64,000 bases of DNA from the NCBI GenBank assembly GCA_045542315.1, contig JAZQKU010000075.1, positions 9,944 through 73,943 of the forward strand. Direction: 5' to 3'. Below the pieces are notes generated by a model, which was not told the DNA's origin, did no database searches, and saw only the letters and a program-made list of their open reading frames with translations. Below are positions 50,473-59,250 of this stretch, one piece after another. Origin of the DNA: RGIG5299 sp045542315. Lineage in GTDB: Bacteria; Bacillota; Clostridia; Oscillospirales; RGIG5299. Position 1 is the stretch's first letter, and every line of letters begins with the position of its first letter. The position numbers were made by a program, and so were the translations under genes.

Positions 50473-53400
50473 ATGGAATTTAAAACATTTGAATCGATAA
50501 AGATCGGGCTTGCCTCTCCCGAAGCAATAAGAAGCTGGTCATTCGGCGAAGTTAAAAAGCCCGAGACCATAAACTACCGCACCTTGAAGCCCGAGCGCGA
50601 GGGTCTTTTCTGCGAAAAGATCTTCGGCCCCACCAAGGACTGGGAATGCTCTTGCGGAAAATACAAGAGAATCAGCTATAAGGGTAAGGTCTGCGAGCGC
50701 TGCGGAGTTGAAGTAACGAGAAATAAGGTCCGCCGCGAGAGAATGGGACACATCGAGCTTGCCGCTCCCGTATCTCATATCTGGTATTTCAAGGGAATGC
50801 CCTCGAGGATCGGCCTTATGCTCGATATCTCTCCCAAGGCACTTGAAAAGGTACTCTACTTCTCCGATTATATAGTAACCTACGTTGACGAAGACGGCGC
50901 AGCTTACGGCAAGATCGAGAAGAAGGAGATCCTTTCCGAAAAGGAATACCGCGATCTCAAGGAAAAATACGAAGAGGACTTCGAGGCACGTATGGGCGCC
51001 GAAGCCATCAAGCAGCTCCTTGACGAAATAGACATTGAGGAGCTTTCCAAGGAGCTTAAGGAAGAGCTTAACGACGCTGTCGGTCAGAAGAGAGTAAAGC
51101 TCTTGAAGAGATTTGAAGCAGTTGAGTCGTTCAGACTTTCCGGAAACAAGCCCGGCTGGATGATTCTCGAGGTATTACCCGTAATTCCTCCGGATCTCCG
51201 TCCGATGGTCCAGCTCGACGGCGGCCGTTTCGCAACCAGCGACTTGAATGACCTCTACCGCAGAGTTATAAACAGAAATAACCGCCTTCGCAAGCTCATC
51301 GAGCTTCAGGCACCCGAAATAATCATCAGAAACGAAAAGAGAATGCTTCAGGAGGCCGTTGACAGTCTTATCGACAACGGCAGAAGAGGCAAGGCGGTCG
51401 GAGGCCCCTCCAACCGTGACCTCAAATCTCTTACCGATATGCTTAAGGGTAAGCAGGGCCGCTTCCGTCAGAACCTTCTCGGTAAGCGTGTTGACTACTC
51501 CGGCCGTTCCGTTATCGTTGTAGGACCCGACCTCAAGCTTTACCAGTGCGGTCTTCCCAAGGAGATGGCGGTAGAGCTCTTCAAGCCCTTCGTTATGAAG
51601 CGCCTCGTTGAGATCGGCGAAGCCAAAAACATCAAGTCGGCAAAGAAGATGGTTGAAAGACTCGACGTTAAGGTATGGGACTGCCTTGAGGAAGTAATCA
51701 AGAACCACCCCGTTCTTCTTAACCGTGCGCCCACCCTCCACCGTCTTGGTATTCAGGCGTTTGAGCCCGTGCTCGTAGAGGGCAGAGCTCTTAAGCTCCA
51801 CCCCCTCGTATGTACCGCTTACAACGCGGACTTCGACGGCGACCAGATGGCTGTTCACGTTCCGATATCGGTTGAAGCACAGGCAGAGGCACGAATCCTT
51901 ATGCTTGCCGCAAACAACCTTCTTAAGCCGCAGGACGGCGAGCCTATCACCGTTCCCACCCAGGATATGATCCTCGGCTCCTACTACCTCACCGTTGAGA
52001 ACGACGAGGAGATCGGAACCGGCAATATCTACAGAAACAAAGACGAAGCCATTATGGCTTATCAGACCGGCGCGGTCGGTCTTCACGCTCCCGTTAAGGT
52101 AAGACTTTACGGCGAGTGGGAGGGAACCCCCGTAAGCAAGATAGTTTCCTGCACCGTCGGTCAGCTTATATTCAACACCCCCATTCCGCAGGACCTCGGC
52201 TTCGTAAAGCGTAATGCCGATAACTGCCTCGATCTCGAGGTAACGCCCGCATCCATAAGAGAGCTTATGTATAACGGCGCAGGTCCCAAGAATGCGGACG
52301 GAAGCTTCAAGAAGCTTGCGGTTGACAAGAAGGTACTTTCAAAGATAATCGAGCTCTGCATAAAGAACCACGGAATTGCAAAGACCTCCGAGATCCTTGA
52401 TATGATCAAGGCTCAGGGCTTCAAATACTCCACCAAGGGTGCTATTACCATCTCGGTTTCCGATATGGTTGTTCCCGCAGAGAAGGTCGATTACCTTAAG
52501 GAAGCCGAAGAGAAGGTTGATAACGTTATCAAGAACTTCAACCGCGGCTTTATGAGTGACGAGGAACGCTCGAGTGCAGTTATCAAGATCTGGGAAGAGT
52601 GTAACAAGAAGGTTACCGCAAAGCTCGTTGAGGGCCTTGACGAATTCAACCCGATCTATATGATGTCCAACTCCGGCGCCCGTGGATCATTGAATCAGAT
52701 GAGACAGCTCGCAGGTATGCGCGGACTTATGGCTAACACCTCAGGTAAGACCATTGAGGTCCCGATTCGTGCAAACTTCCGTGAAGGTCTTAATATATTG
52801 GAATACTTCATTTCGTCGCGTGGTGCGCGTAAGGGTCTTGCCGATACCGCTCTCCGTACCGCTGACTCCGGTTACCTGACCAGACGTCTTGTTGACGTTT
52901 CGCAGGAGGTCATCGTAAGAGAGCCCGATTGCGGAACCGACGACGGAATCTGGATCTCCGAGATCAGTGAGGGCAACGAGAAGATCGAGAAGCTCGATGC
53001 ACGTCTTACCGGACGTACCGCAGCAGAGGATATTATCGATCCCGCTACCGGCGAGGTGCTCGTTATGAAGAACGAGCTTATGGACGAGGTCGATGCAAAG
53101 CGCGTAGTAGCAGCAGGCATCACCAGAGTAAAGATCCGTTCTATCCTCACCTGTAAGTCACGTCACGGAATCTGTGCAAAGTGCTACGGCTCCAACCTTG
53201 CAGAGGGTATCTACAAGGCAGAGGAAATCCTTGAGGGCAAGAAGGAGAAGAAGTGGGTAAATCTCGGCGAGGCTGTCGGTATCATCGCGGCTCAGGCTAT
53301 CGGTGAACCCGGTACACAGCTCACCATGAGAACCTTCCATACCGGCGGTGTTGCAGGTAAGGATATCACCCAGGGTCTTCCCCGTGTTGAAGAGCTCTTC

Positions 53401-54330
53401 GAGGCAAGAAGACCCAAGTCGGTTGCAATGATCTCCGAAATATTCGGTACCGTAAAGATAGAGGACGTCAAGAACATCAAGAAGATAGTAGTATCCGACG
53501 ATGAAAACGGCGTTATCAGAGAATATCTCATTCCTTACACCCTCAGAATCAAGCAGCAGGTCGTTGACGGCTACAAGCTCAAGAAGGGTGAGGAGATGAC
53601 CGACGGCTCCAAATATCCTCAGGATATTCTGGCAGTCGGTGCGGTTGAAGCGATCAACGATGAGGAGCTTATCGGCCTTATCGACGATGAATACAACAAG
53701 AACAACACCTTCCTTGTAGAGGACGAGCCCTACGTAAAGGTAGGAGAGCGCACCTTTATCCGCTTTGACGGAAAATACTATGAGTATTTCTACGGCGAGG
53801 ACGCGGTAAGAAACTACATCGTCAAAGAGGTACAGAAGGTTTACCGCTTACAGAGCGTTAAGATCGACGACAGACACATTGAGGTCATCGTACGTCAGAT
53901 GATGAGCAAGGTAAAGGTTGAGAACATCAACGATACCGAGCTTCTCTGCGGAATAACCACCAACAAGCAGGAGGTTTACGCCGCAAACCGTAAGATAGAC
54001 GAGCGCACCGCCGCAGGCGAGGAAAATCTCGTAAAGGCCGAAACCAGCCCGATGATACTCGGTATCACCAAGGCTTCTCTTGCCACCGAAAGCTTCCTCT
54101 CGGCAGCATCCTTCCAGGAGACCACCAGAGTCCTCACCGACGCTGCGGTCAAGGGCAAAAAGGACCCGCTTGTAGGTCTTAAGGAAAACGTTATCATCGG
54201 TAAGCTCATTCCCGCAGGTACCGGTCTTGAATACTATCGCGATTGCGAGGTATCGGTAAACTACGTTGAGCCCGAGGTCGAGGAAGAGGAGCCCTCGGTA
54301 AGCATTGAGGACGAGCTTTACATCGACTGA
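50473..54330 (+). CDS. rpoC: RNA polymerase beta' subunit
   Basis: The 1285-residue largest catalytic subunit has the N-terminal zinc finger CSCGKYK...CERCGVEV (about 59-80), the active-site NADFDGDQMAVH (about 455) binding catalytic Mg, the bridge helix GARKGLADTALRTADSGYLT (about 780) and the second zinc site CRSILTCKSRHGICAKCYG region (about 880-910). AAGGAGG spans the end of rpoB, 15 bp away, so the two are co-transcribed. A terminator follows at once. Confidence 0.98.
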   Translation: MEFKTFESIKIGLASPEAIRSWSFGEVKKPETINYRTLKPEREGLFCEKIFGPTKDWECSCGKYKRISYKGKVCERCGVEVTRNKVRRERMGHIELAAPVSHIWYFKGMPSRIGLMLDISPKALEKVLYFSDYIVTYVDEDGAAYGKIEKKEILSEKEYRDLKEKYEEDFEARMGAEAIKQLLDEIDIEELSKELKEELNDAVGQKRVKLLKRFEAVESFRLSGNKPGWMILEVLPVIPPDLRPMVQLDGGRFATSDLNDLYRRVINRNNRLRKLIELQAPEIIIRNEKRMLQEAVDSLIDNGRRGKAVGGPSNRDLKSLTDMLKGKQGRFRQNLLGKRVDYSGRSVIVVGPDLKLYQCGLPKEMAVELFKPFVMKRLVEIGEAKNIKSAKKMVERLDVKVWDCLEEVIKNHPVLLNRAPTLHRLGIQAFEPVLVEGRALKLHPLVCTAYNADFDGDQMAVHVPISVEAQAEARILMLAANNLLKPQDGEPITVPTQDMILGSYYLTVENDEEIGTGNIYRNKDEAIMAYQTGAVGLHAPVKVRLYGEWEGTPVSKIVSCTVGQLIFNTPIPQDLGFVKRNADNCLDLEVTPASIRELMYNGAGPKNADGSFKKLAVDKKVLSKIIELCIKNHGIAKTSEILDMIKAQGFKYSTKGAITISVSDMVVPAEKVDYLKEAEEKVDNVIKNFNRGFMSDEERSSAVIKIWEECNKKVTAKLVEGLDEFNPIYMMSNSGARGSLNQMRQLAGMRGLMANTSGKTIEVPIRANFREGLNILEYFISSRGARKGLADTALRTADSGYLTRRLVDVSQEVIVREPDCGTDDGIWISEISEGNEKIEKLDARLTGRTAAEDIIDPATGEVLVMKNELMDEVDAKRVVAAGITRVKIRSILTCKSRHGICAKCYGSNLAEGIYKAEEILEGKKEKKWVNLGEAVGIIAAQAIGEPGTQLTMRTFHTGGVAGKDITQGLPRVEELFEARRPKSVAMISEIFGTVKIEDVKNIKKIVVSDDENGVIREYLIPYTLRIKQQVVDGYKLKKGEEMTDGSKYPQDILAVGAVEAINDEELIGLIDDEYNKNNTFLVEDEPYVKVGERTFIRFDGKYYEYFYGEDAVRNYIVKEVQKVYRLQSVKIDDRHIEVIVRQMMSKVKVENINDTELLCGITTNKQEVYAANRKIDERTAAGEENLVKAETSPMILGITKASLATESFLSAASFQETTRVLTDAAVKGKKDPLVGLKENVIIGKLIPAGTGLEYYRDCEVSVNYVEPEVEEEEPSVSIEDELYID

Positions 54331-54345
54331 TAAATAACAAAAAAA

Positions 54346-54400
54346 TCACCGTTTCCGACAGCAAAAATGCAGTCGGAAACGGTGAGATTGATATTTTTTT
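54346..54400 (+). terminator. rpoBC terminator
   Basis: TCACCGTTTCCGAC (54346-54359) and GTCGGAAACGGTGA (54372-54385) form a perfect 14-bp stem, followed by GATTGATATTTTTTT. Confidence 0.93.
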
Positions 54401-54420
54401 AACTAAAACAGAAAAAAATC

Positions 54421-54449
54421 TTGACAATCCGAGAAATATACATTATAAT
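54421..54449 (+). promoter_or_regulatory. Promoter of the L7Ae-S12-S7-EF unit
   Basis: TTGACA (54421-54426), 17 bp, TATAAT (54444-54449): a perfect consensus promoter. The start codon of the next gene lies only 12 bp beyond the -10 box. Confidence 0.92.
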
Positions 54450-54460
54450 ATCGTGAGATA

Positions 54461-54703
54461 ATGGATAAGAATGCGAAAAAACCCACTGTTACAGTGGGCT
54501 ATAATCAGGTTATGAGGTCTGTTATCGCAAAAAATGCGGAAATCGTTTACGTTGCCGCAGATACCGACAGCGATATGCTTGCCCACATCCGCTCGAAATG
54601 CGCCGAAAAGGGCGTTAAGACGGAATTTGTGAAAAGCAAGGCAGAGCTCGGAAAAATTGCGGGAATCGAAGTGCCCGCAGCCGTTATGGCAATATTAAAA
54701 TAG
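54461..54703 (+). CDS. rplGB: L7Ae-family RNA-binding protein (YbxF-like)
   Basis: This 80-residue L7Ae/L30e-fold protein binds kink-turn RNA. Conserved elements are VTVGYNQVMRSVIAKNAEIV, VAADTDSDMLAHI and the C-terminal LGKIAGIEVPAAVMAIL loop that contacts the kink-turn. Its place between rpoC and rpsL is the standard Firmicute location of ybxF. The ATG follows the promoter so closely that the mRNA would have about 4-5 nt of leader and no Shine-Dalgarno site (see findings). Confidence 0.92.
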   Translation: MDKNAKKPTVTVGYNQVMRSVIAKNAEIVYVAADTDSDMLAHIRSKCAEKGVKTEFVKSKAELGKIAGIEVPAAVMAILK

Positions 54704-54754
54704 TATATTACCGCCATTGGCGGAGAATATAAATATTTTGCAAGGAGGTGTAAC

Positions 54755-55177
54755 ATGCCTACTTTTAACCAACTCGTAAGAAAGGGCAGGGAGACGTCTG
54801 TTTACAAGTCAACCGCACCCGCACTCCAGAGGGGCTTCAACACGCTGAAAAACCGTCCCACCGACGCATCGGCACCCCAGAAGAGAGGCGTCTGCACCGT
54901 TGTTAAAACGATGACCCCCAAAAAGCCTAACTCAGCTCTTCGTAAGGTTGCCAGAGTACGTCTTACCAACGGAATCGAGGTTACTTCCTACATTCCCGGT
55001 ATCGGCCACAACCTTCAGGAACACAGCGTTGTTCTCATAAGAGGCGGCAGAGTTAAGGACCTTCCCGGTGTACGTTACCACATCATTCGCGGTACGCTCG
55101 ATACTCAGGGCGTTGCCAACAGAATGCAGGGCCGTTCCAAATACGGTGCAAAGCGTCCCAAGAAGGCAGCAAAGTAA
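54755..55177 (+). CDS. rpsL: 30S ribosomal protein S12
   Basis: The 140-residue decoding-centre protein shows PTFNQLVRKGRE at the start, the KTMTPKKPNSALRKVARVRL loop (the conserved Lys/Pro segment where streptomycin-resistance changes arise; Lys present as in the sensitive form), IPGIGHNLQEHSVVLIRGGR and a basic tail. CAAGGAGGTG precedes the ATG. It is co-transcribed with the genes on either side. Confidence 0.98.
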   Translation: MPTFNQLVRKGRETSVYKSTAPALQRGFNTLKNRPTDASAPQKRGVCTVVKTMTPKKPNSALRKVARVRLTNGIEVTSYIPGIGHNLQEHSVVLIRGGRVKDLPGVRYHIIRGTLDTQGVANRMQGRSKYGAKRPKKAAK

Positions 55178-55195
55178 TTTGCAAAAATTAAAAAG

Positions 55196-55280
55196 CTTGT
55201 CAGTCTGACAAGGCAAAAAGTGCTTTGTTAGGTAATTATATATAAGTTACCGATACAAAAGCGCTTGACGGTGGCCCCGT
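55196..55280 (+). promoter_or_regulatory. Structured S12-S7 intercistronic region
   Basis: The palindrome CTTGTCAG-T-CTGACAAG (55196-55212) is followed by a two-part hairpin, AAGTGCTTT / AAAAGCGCTT enclosing GGTAA / TTACC (55217-55266), and a GGTGGCC/GGTCAC element. In E. coli the same intercistronic position is bound by S7 for feedback control; whether that holds here is not known. Confidence 0.5.
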
Positions 55281-55328
55281 GAGGTCACAGAGTACCTATG
55301 ATATCATTATATGAAGGAGGGAAGTAAA

Positions 55329-55799
55329 GTGCCGAGAAGAGGTAACGTTCCCAAGAGAGATGTGTTGACCGATCCGCTTTACAACAGCAAGTTGGTGACC
55401 CGTCTTATTAACAACATCATGTACGACGGCAAAAAAGGCGTCGCACAGAAAATCGTTTACGATGCATTCGCAATCGTAGAGGAGAAAGCAGGCAAGCCCG
55501 CACTCGAGGTTTTCGAGCAGGCTATGGAAAATATCATGCCTACCCTTGAGGTTAAGGCAAGAAGAGTCGGCGGCTCTAACTATCAGGTTCCTATGGAAGT
55601 AAGACCCGAGAGAAGAACCACCTTAGGCCTTCGTTGGTTATCTCTCTATTCTCGTAAGAGAAGCGAGAAGACCATGAAGGAAAGACTCGCAAACGAGATC
55701 CTTGATGCATTCAACAACACCGGTGCATCTGTTAAGAAGAGAGAAGAAACGCACAAAATGGCAGAAGCAAACAGAGCGTTTGCACATTACCGTTGGTAA
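55329..55799 (+). CDS. rpsG: 30S ribosomal protein S7
   Basis: The 156-residue primary assembly protein of the 30S head has PRRGNVPKRDVLTDPLYNSK at the start, GGSNYQVPMEVRPERR in the middle and MAEANRAFAHYRW at the end, all S7 signatures. GTG 55329 is used: GAAGGAGGGAAG lies 5-8 nt upstream and the family begins with V/M-P-R-R. The ATG at 55311 would overlap that ribosome site. Confidence 0.97.
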   Translation: MPRRGNVPKRDVLTDPLYNSKLVTRLINNIMYDGKKGVAQKIVYDAFAIVEEKAGKPALEVFEQAMENIMPTLEVKARRVGGSNYQVPMEVRPERRTTLGLRWLSLYSRKRSEKTMKERLANEILDAFNNTGASVKKREETHKMAEANRAFAHYRW

Positions 55800-55828
55800 T
55801 TTTCTGCAAGAAAGGATGGTCATAAATT

Positions 55829-57916
55829 ATGGCAAGATCACATCAGTTAAATATGTACCGCAACATCGGTATCATGGCACATATTGACGCCGGCAAGACC
55901 ACCACTACCGAGCGTATTCTTTTCTACACCGGAAAGAATTACAAAATGGGCGAGACCCACGAGGGTGCCGCCACCATGGACTGGATGGAGCAGGAACAGG
56001 AGAGAGGTATTACCATTACCTCCGCAGCAACCACTTGCTTCTGGAAGAACCACAGAATCAATATCATCGACACCCCCGGACACGTTGACTTCACCGTTGA
56101 GGTTGAGCGTTCGCTCAAGGTTCTCGACGGCGCAGTTACCGTTCTTTGCGCAAAGGGCGGTGTTGAGCCTCAGTCCGAGACTGTATGGCGTCAGGCAGAC
56201 CAGTATCAGGTTCCCCGTATGGCATACGTCAATAAAATGGACATTATGGGCGCAGACTTCTTCCGCGTTCTCGATATGATGAAGAGCCGTCTTAAGTGTA
56301 ACGCAGTTCCGATTCAGCTTCCTATCGGAAGAGAATCCACCTTCAAGGGCATTGTTGACCTTGTTGAGATGAAGGCCTACGTTTACTACGACGATCTCGG
56401 AAAAGATATCCGTGAGGAAGAGATCCCCGCCGACATGCTCGCACAGGCTGAAGAATACCGTCAGAACCTTATCGAGCACGTAGCAGAGCAGGACGATGAG
56501 CTTATGGAAAAATTCTTCAACGGTGAAGAGCTCACCATTGAAGAGATAAAGAAAGGTATCCGCGTTTCTACCATCGCTAACCGTATGGTTCCCGTTGTTT
56601 GCGGTACCTCTTATAAGAATAAGGGTGTTCAGAAGCTTCTTGATGCCGTTATCGACTATATGCCCTCGCCCCTCGACATTCCCGCGATCAAGGGCGTAAA
56701 TCCCGATACCGAAGAGGAAGAAGAGAGAATTGCAGACGATAAGGCTCCCTTCTCATCTCTCGCATTCAAGATTGCAACCGACCCCTTCGTAGGAAGAATT
56801 ACCTTCTTCAGAGTATATTCCGGCTTTGTAAATACCGGTGCAACCGTTATGAACTCCACTAAGGACGGCCGTGAAAGACTCGGAAGAATCGTTCTTATGC
56901 ACTCCAACCACCGTGAAGACGTTGATGCCGTTTATACCGGCGACATCGCTGCAGCGGTTGGTCTTAAGAATACCACCACAGGTGATACTCTTTGCGACGA
57001 AAAGCACCCCGTTATCCTCGAATCGATGGTATTCCCCGAGCCTGTTATCAGGGTTGCTATCGAGCCCAAGACCAAAGCAGGTCAGGAGAAGATGGGTATA
57101 GCTCTTTCCAAGCTCGCTGAAGAGGATCCCACCTTTAAGACCTATACCGACGAGGAGACCGGTCAGACCATCATCGCAGGTATGGGTGAGCTTCACCTCG
57201 AAATCATCGTTGACAGACTTTTGCGCGAATTCAAGGTTGAGGCAAACGTAGGTAAGCCCCAGGTTGCCTATAAGGAAACCATTAAGGGCAACGCCAACGT
57301 AGATATGAAATATGCACGTCAGTCAGGCGGTAAGGGACAGTACGGCCACGTTAAGATCACTCTTGAGCCCAACGAATCCGGTAAGGGCTACGAGTTTGTT
57401 AACAAGATCGTCGGCGGTGCAATTCCGAAGGAATATATCCCCGCAGTTGACGCAGGTATCAAGGGCGCCATGAACTCCGGCGTTCTCGCAGGATATCAGG
57501 TAGTTGACTGTAAGGTAACCCTTTACGACGGTTCTTACCACGAGGTTGACTCTTCTGAAATGGCATTCAAGATTGCCGGTTCTATGGCATTCAAGGAAGC
57601 TATGAGAAAAGCACAGCCCACCATCATGGAACCCATCATGAAGGTTGTTGCTATCGTTCCCGACGAGTATATGGGCGACGTTATGGGTGACCTTAACAGC
57701 CGCCGCGGTCTTATCCAGGGTATGGAAGCACAGAACGGCACTCAGCAGATCACTGCATTCGTTCCGCTCGGAAATATGTTCGGTTATGCAACCGACCTTC
57801 GTTCCAAGACTCAGGGCAGAGGCCAGTACACCATGGAGCCTGCACACTATGCAGAGGTTCCGAAGTCCATTATGGATGAGATCATTTCCGTCAGAGGCAA
57901 AAAGCAGGCTGACTGA
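55829..57916 (+). CDS. fusA: Elongation factor G
   Basis: The 695-residue translocation GTPase has the G1 loop AHIDAGKTTTTERIL (about 17-31), RGITITSAATTCFW (switch II region), DTPGHVDFTVEVERSL (G3), NKMDIMGADF (G4) and domain IV with SGGKGQYGHVKI. Length and order are those of ordinary EF-G, not of a tetracycline-protection protein. GCAAGAAAGGATGG precedes the ATG, 29 bp after rpsG. Confidence 0.98.
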   Translation: MARSHQLNMYRNIGIMAHIDAGKTTTTERILFYTGKNYKMGETHEGAATMDWMEQEQERGITITSAATTCFWKNHRINIIDTPGHVDFTVEVERSLKVLDGAVTVLCAKGGVEPQSETVWRQADQYQVPRMAYVNKMDIMGADFFRVLDMMKSRLKCNAVPIQLPIGRESTFKGIVDLVEMKAYVYYDDLGKDIREEEIPADMLAQAEEYRQNLIEHVAEQDDELMEKFFNGEELTIEEIKKGIRVSTIANRMVPVVCGTSYKNKGVQKLLDAVIDYMPSPLDIPAIKGVNPDTEEEEERIADDKAPFSSLAFKIATDPFVGRITFFRVYSGFVNTGATVMNSTKDGRERLGRIVLMHSNHREDVDAVYTGDIAAAVGLKNTTTGDTLCDEKHPVILESMVFPEPVIRVAIEPKTKAGQEKMGIALSKLAEEDPTFKTYTDEETGQTIIAGMGELHLEIIVDRLLREFKVEANVGKPQVAYKETIKGNANVDMKYARQSGGKGQYGHVKITLEPNESGKGYEFVNKIVGGAIPKEYIPAVDAGIKGAMNSGVLAGYQVVDCKVTLYDGSYHEVDSSEMAFKIAGSMAFKEAMRKAQPTIMEPIMKVVAIVPDEYMGDVMGDLNSRRGLIQGMEAQNGTQQITAFVPLGNMFGYATDLRSKTQGRGQYTMEPAHYAEVPKSIMDEIISVRGKKQAD

Positions 57917-57970
57917 TTGATAAAAACAAACAAAAATTAAAATGAATTTATATTAAGGAGGAAACTCACA

Positions 57971-59173
57971 ATGGCAAAACAGAAATTCGACAGAACAAAA
58001 CCCCATGTAAACATCGGCACCATCGGTCACGTTGACCACGGCAAGACCACCCTTACCGCTGCTATCACCAAGTATCTCGGACTCAAAGGCGGCGCTGACT
58101 TCATGGCTTACGACATGATAGATAAGGCTCCCGAAGAGAGAGAAAGAGGCATTACCATCAACACCGCTCACGTTGAGTATCAGACCGATGCAAGACACTA
58201 CGCACACGTTGACTGCCCCGGACATGCTGACTACATCAAGAACATGATCACCGGTGCTGCACAGATGGACGGTGCTATCCTCGTTATCGCTGCATCCGAC
58301 GGCGTTATGGCTCAGACCAAGGAGCACATCCTTCTCGCTCGTCAGGTTGGCGTTCCCGCAATCGTTGTATTCCTCAACAAGTGCGATCAGGTTGACGATC
58401 CCGAGCTTCTCGAGCTCGTTGAGATGGAAGTTAGAGAGTCTCTCTCCAAGTACGAGTTCCCCGGAGATGACATTCCGATCATCAAGGGTTCTGCACTCGG
58501 CGCTCTCCAGGCTGACAACGATCCTTCTCTCCCCGCTTACGCTTGCATAGCTGAGCTCATGGACAACGTTGACAGCTACATCCCCACTCCCGACAGAAAA
58601 GCTGATCTTCCCTTCCTTATGCCTATCGAAGACGTATTCACCATCACCGGCCGTGGCACCGTTGTTACCGGTCGTGTTGAGAGAGGTACTCTCCATATGT
58701 CCGACGAAGTTGAGATCGTTGGTCTTGCAGCAGAAGCAAAGAAGACCGTTGTAGCCGGTATCGAAATGTTCAGAAAGCTTCTTGACGAAGCTCCGGCAGG
58801 CGAGAACATCGGTGCACTTCTCCGCGGTATCAACAGAACCGACGTTGAGAGAGGCCAGATTCTTGCAAAGCCCGGCTCTATCAAACCCCACACCAAGTTC
58901 ACCGGCGAGGTTTACGTTCTTACTAAGGAAGAGGGCGGACGTCATACTCCTTTCGTAAACAACTACAGACCTCAGTTCTACTTCAGAACCACCGACATCA
59001 CCGGCGTTATCAACCTCTGCGGCGGCGCTGAGATGTGCATGCCCGGCGATAACGTTACCATGGACGTTGAGCTCATCAACCCCATCGCTATCGAGCCCGG
59101 ACTCCGCTTCTCCATCCGTGAAGGCGGCAGAACCGTTGGTTCCGGCGTTGTTACCAAAGTTGAAGATAAGTAA
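57971..59173 (+). CDS. tuf: Elongation factor Tu
   Basis: The 400-residue GTPase delivers aminoacyl-tRNA to the ribosome. It has GHVDHGKTTLTAAI (19-32), the RGITINTAHVEY switch I, DCPGHADYIKNMITG, NKCDQVDD and the domain 2-3 signature GRGTVVTGRVERG. It sits 54 bp after fusA with TTAAGGAGGA upstream, in the usual str-operon order. A strong terminator follows. Confidence 0.98.
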   Translation: MAKQKFDRTKPHVNIGTIGHVDHGKTTLTAAITKYLGLKGGADFMAYDMIDKAPEERERGITINTAHVEYQTDARHYAHVDCPGHADYIKNMITGAAQMDGAILVIAASDGVMAQTKEHILLARQVGVPAIVVFLNKCDQVDDPELLELVEMEVRESLSKYEFPGDDIPIIKGSALGALQADNDPSLPAYACIAELMDNVDSYIPTPDRKADLPFLMPIEDVFTITGRGTVVTGRVERGTLHMSDEVEIVGLAAEAKKTVVAGIEMFRKLLDEAPAGENIGALLRGINRTDVERGQILAKPGSIKPHTKFTGEVYVLTKEEGGRHTPFVNNYRPQFYFRTTDITGVINLCGGAEMCMPGDNVTMDVELINPIAIEPGLRFSIREGGRTVGSGVVTKVEDK

Positions 59174-59201
59174 TTTTACTTTTTGAAGCTGTAACAAAAT
59201 T

Positions 59202-59237
59202 AAAACCCCCGAAGAGATATTCTTCGGGGGTTTTTTT
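59202..59237. terminator. tuf terminator, probably bidirectional
   Basis: AAAACCCCCGAAGA-GATA-TTCTTCGGGGGTTTT with seven T on the plus side and an A-run on the other; it also lies just past the end of the converging metallophosphoesterase gene. Confidence 0.93.
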
Positions 59238-59250
59238 GCTTATTTGATTT

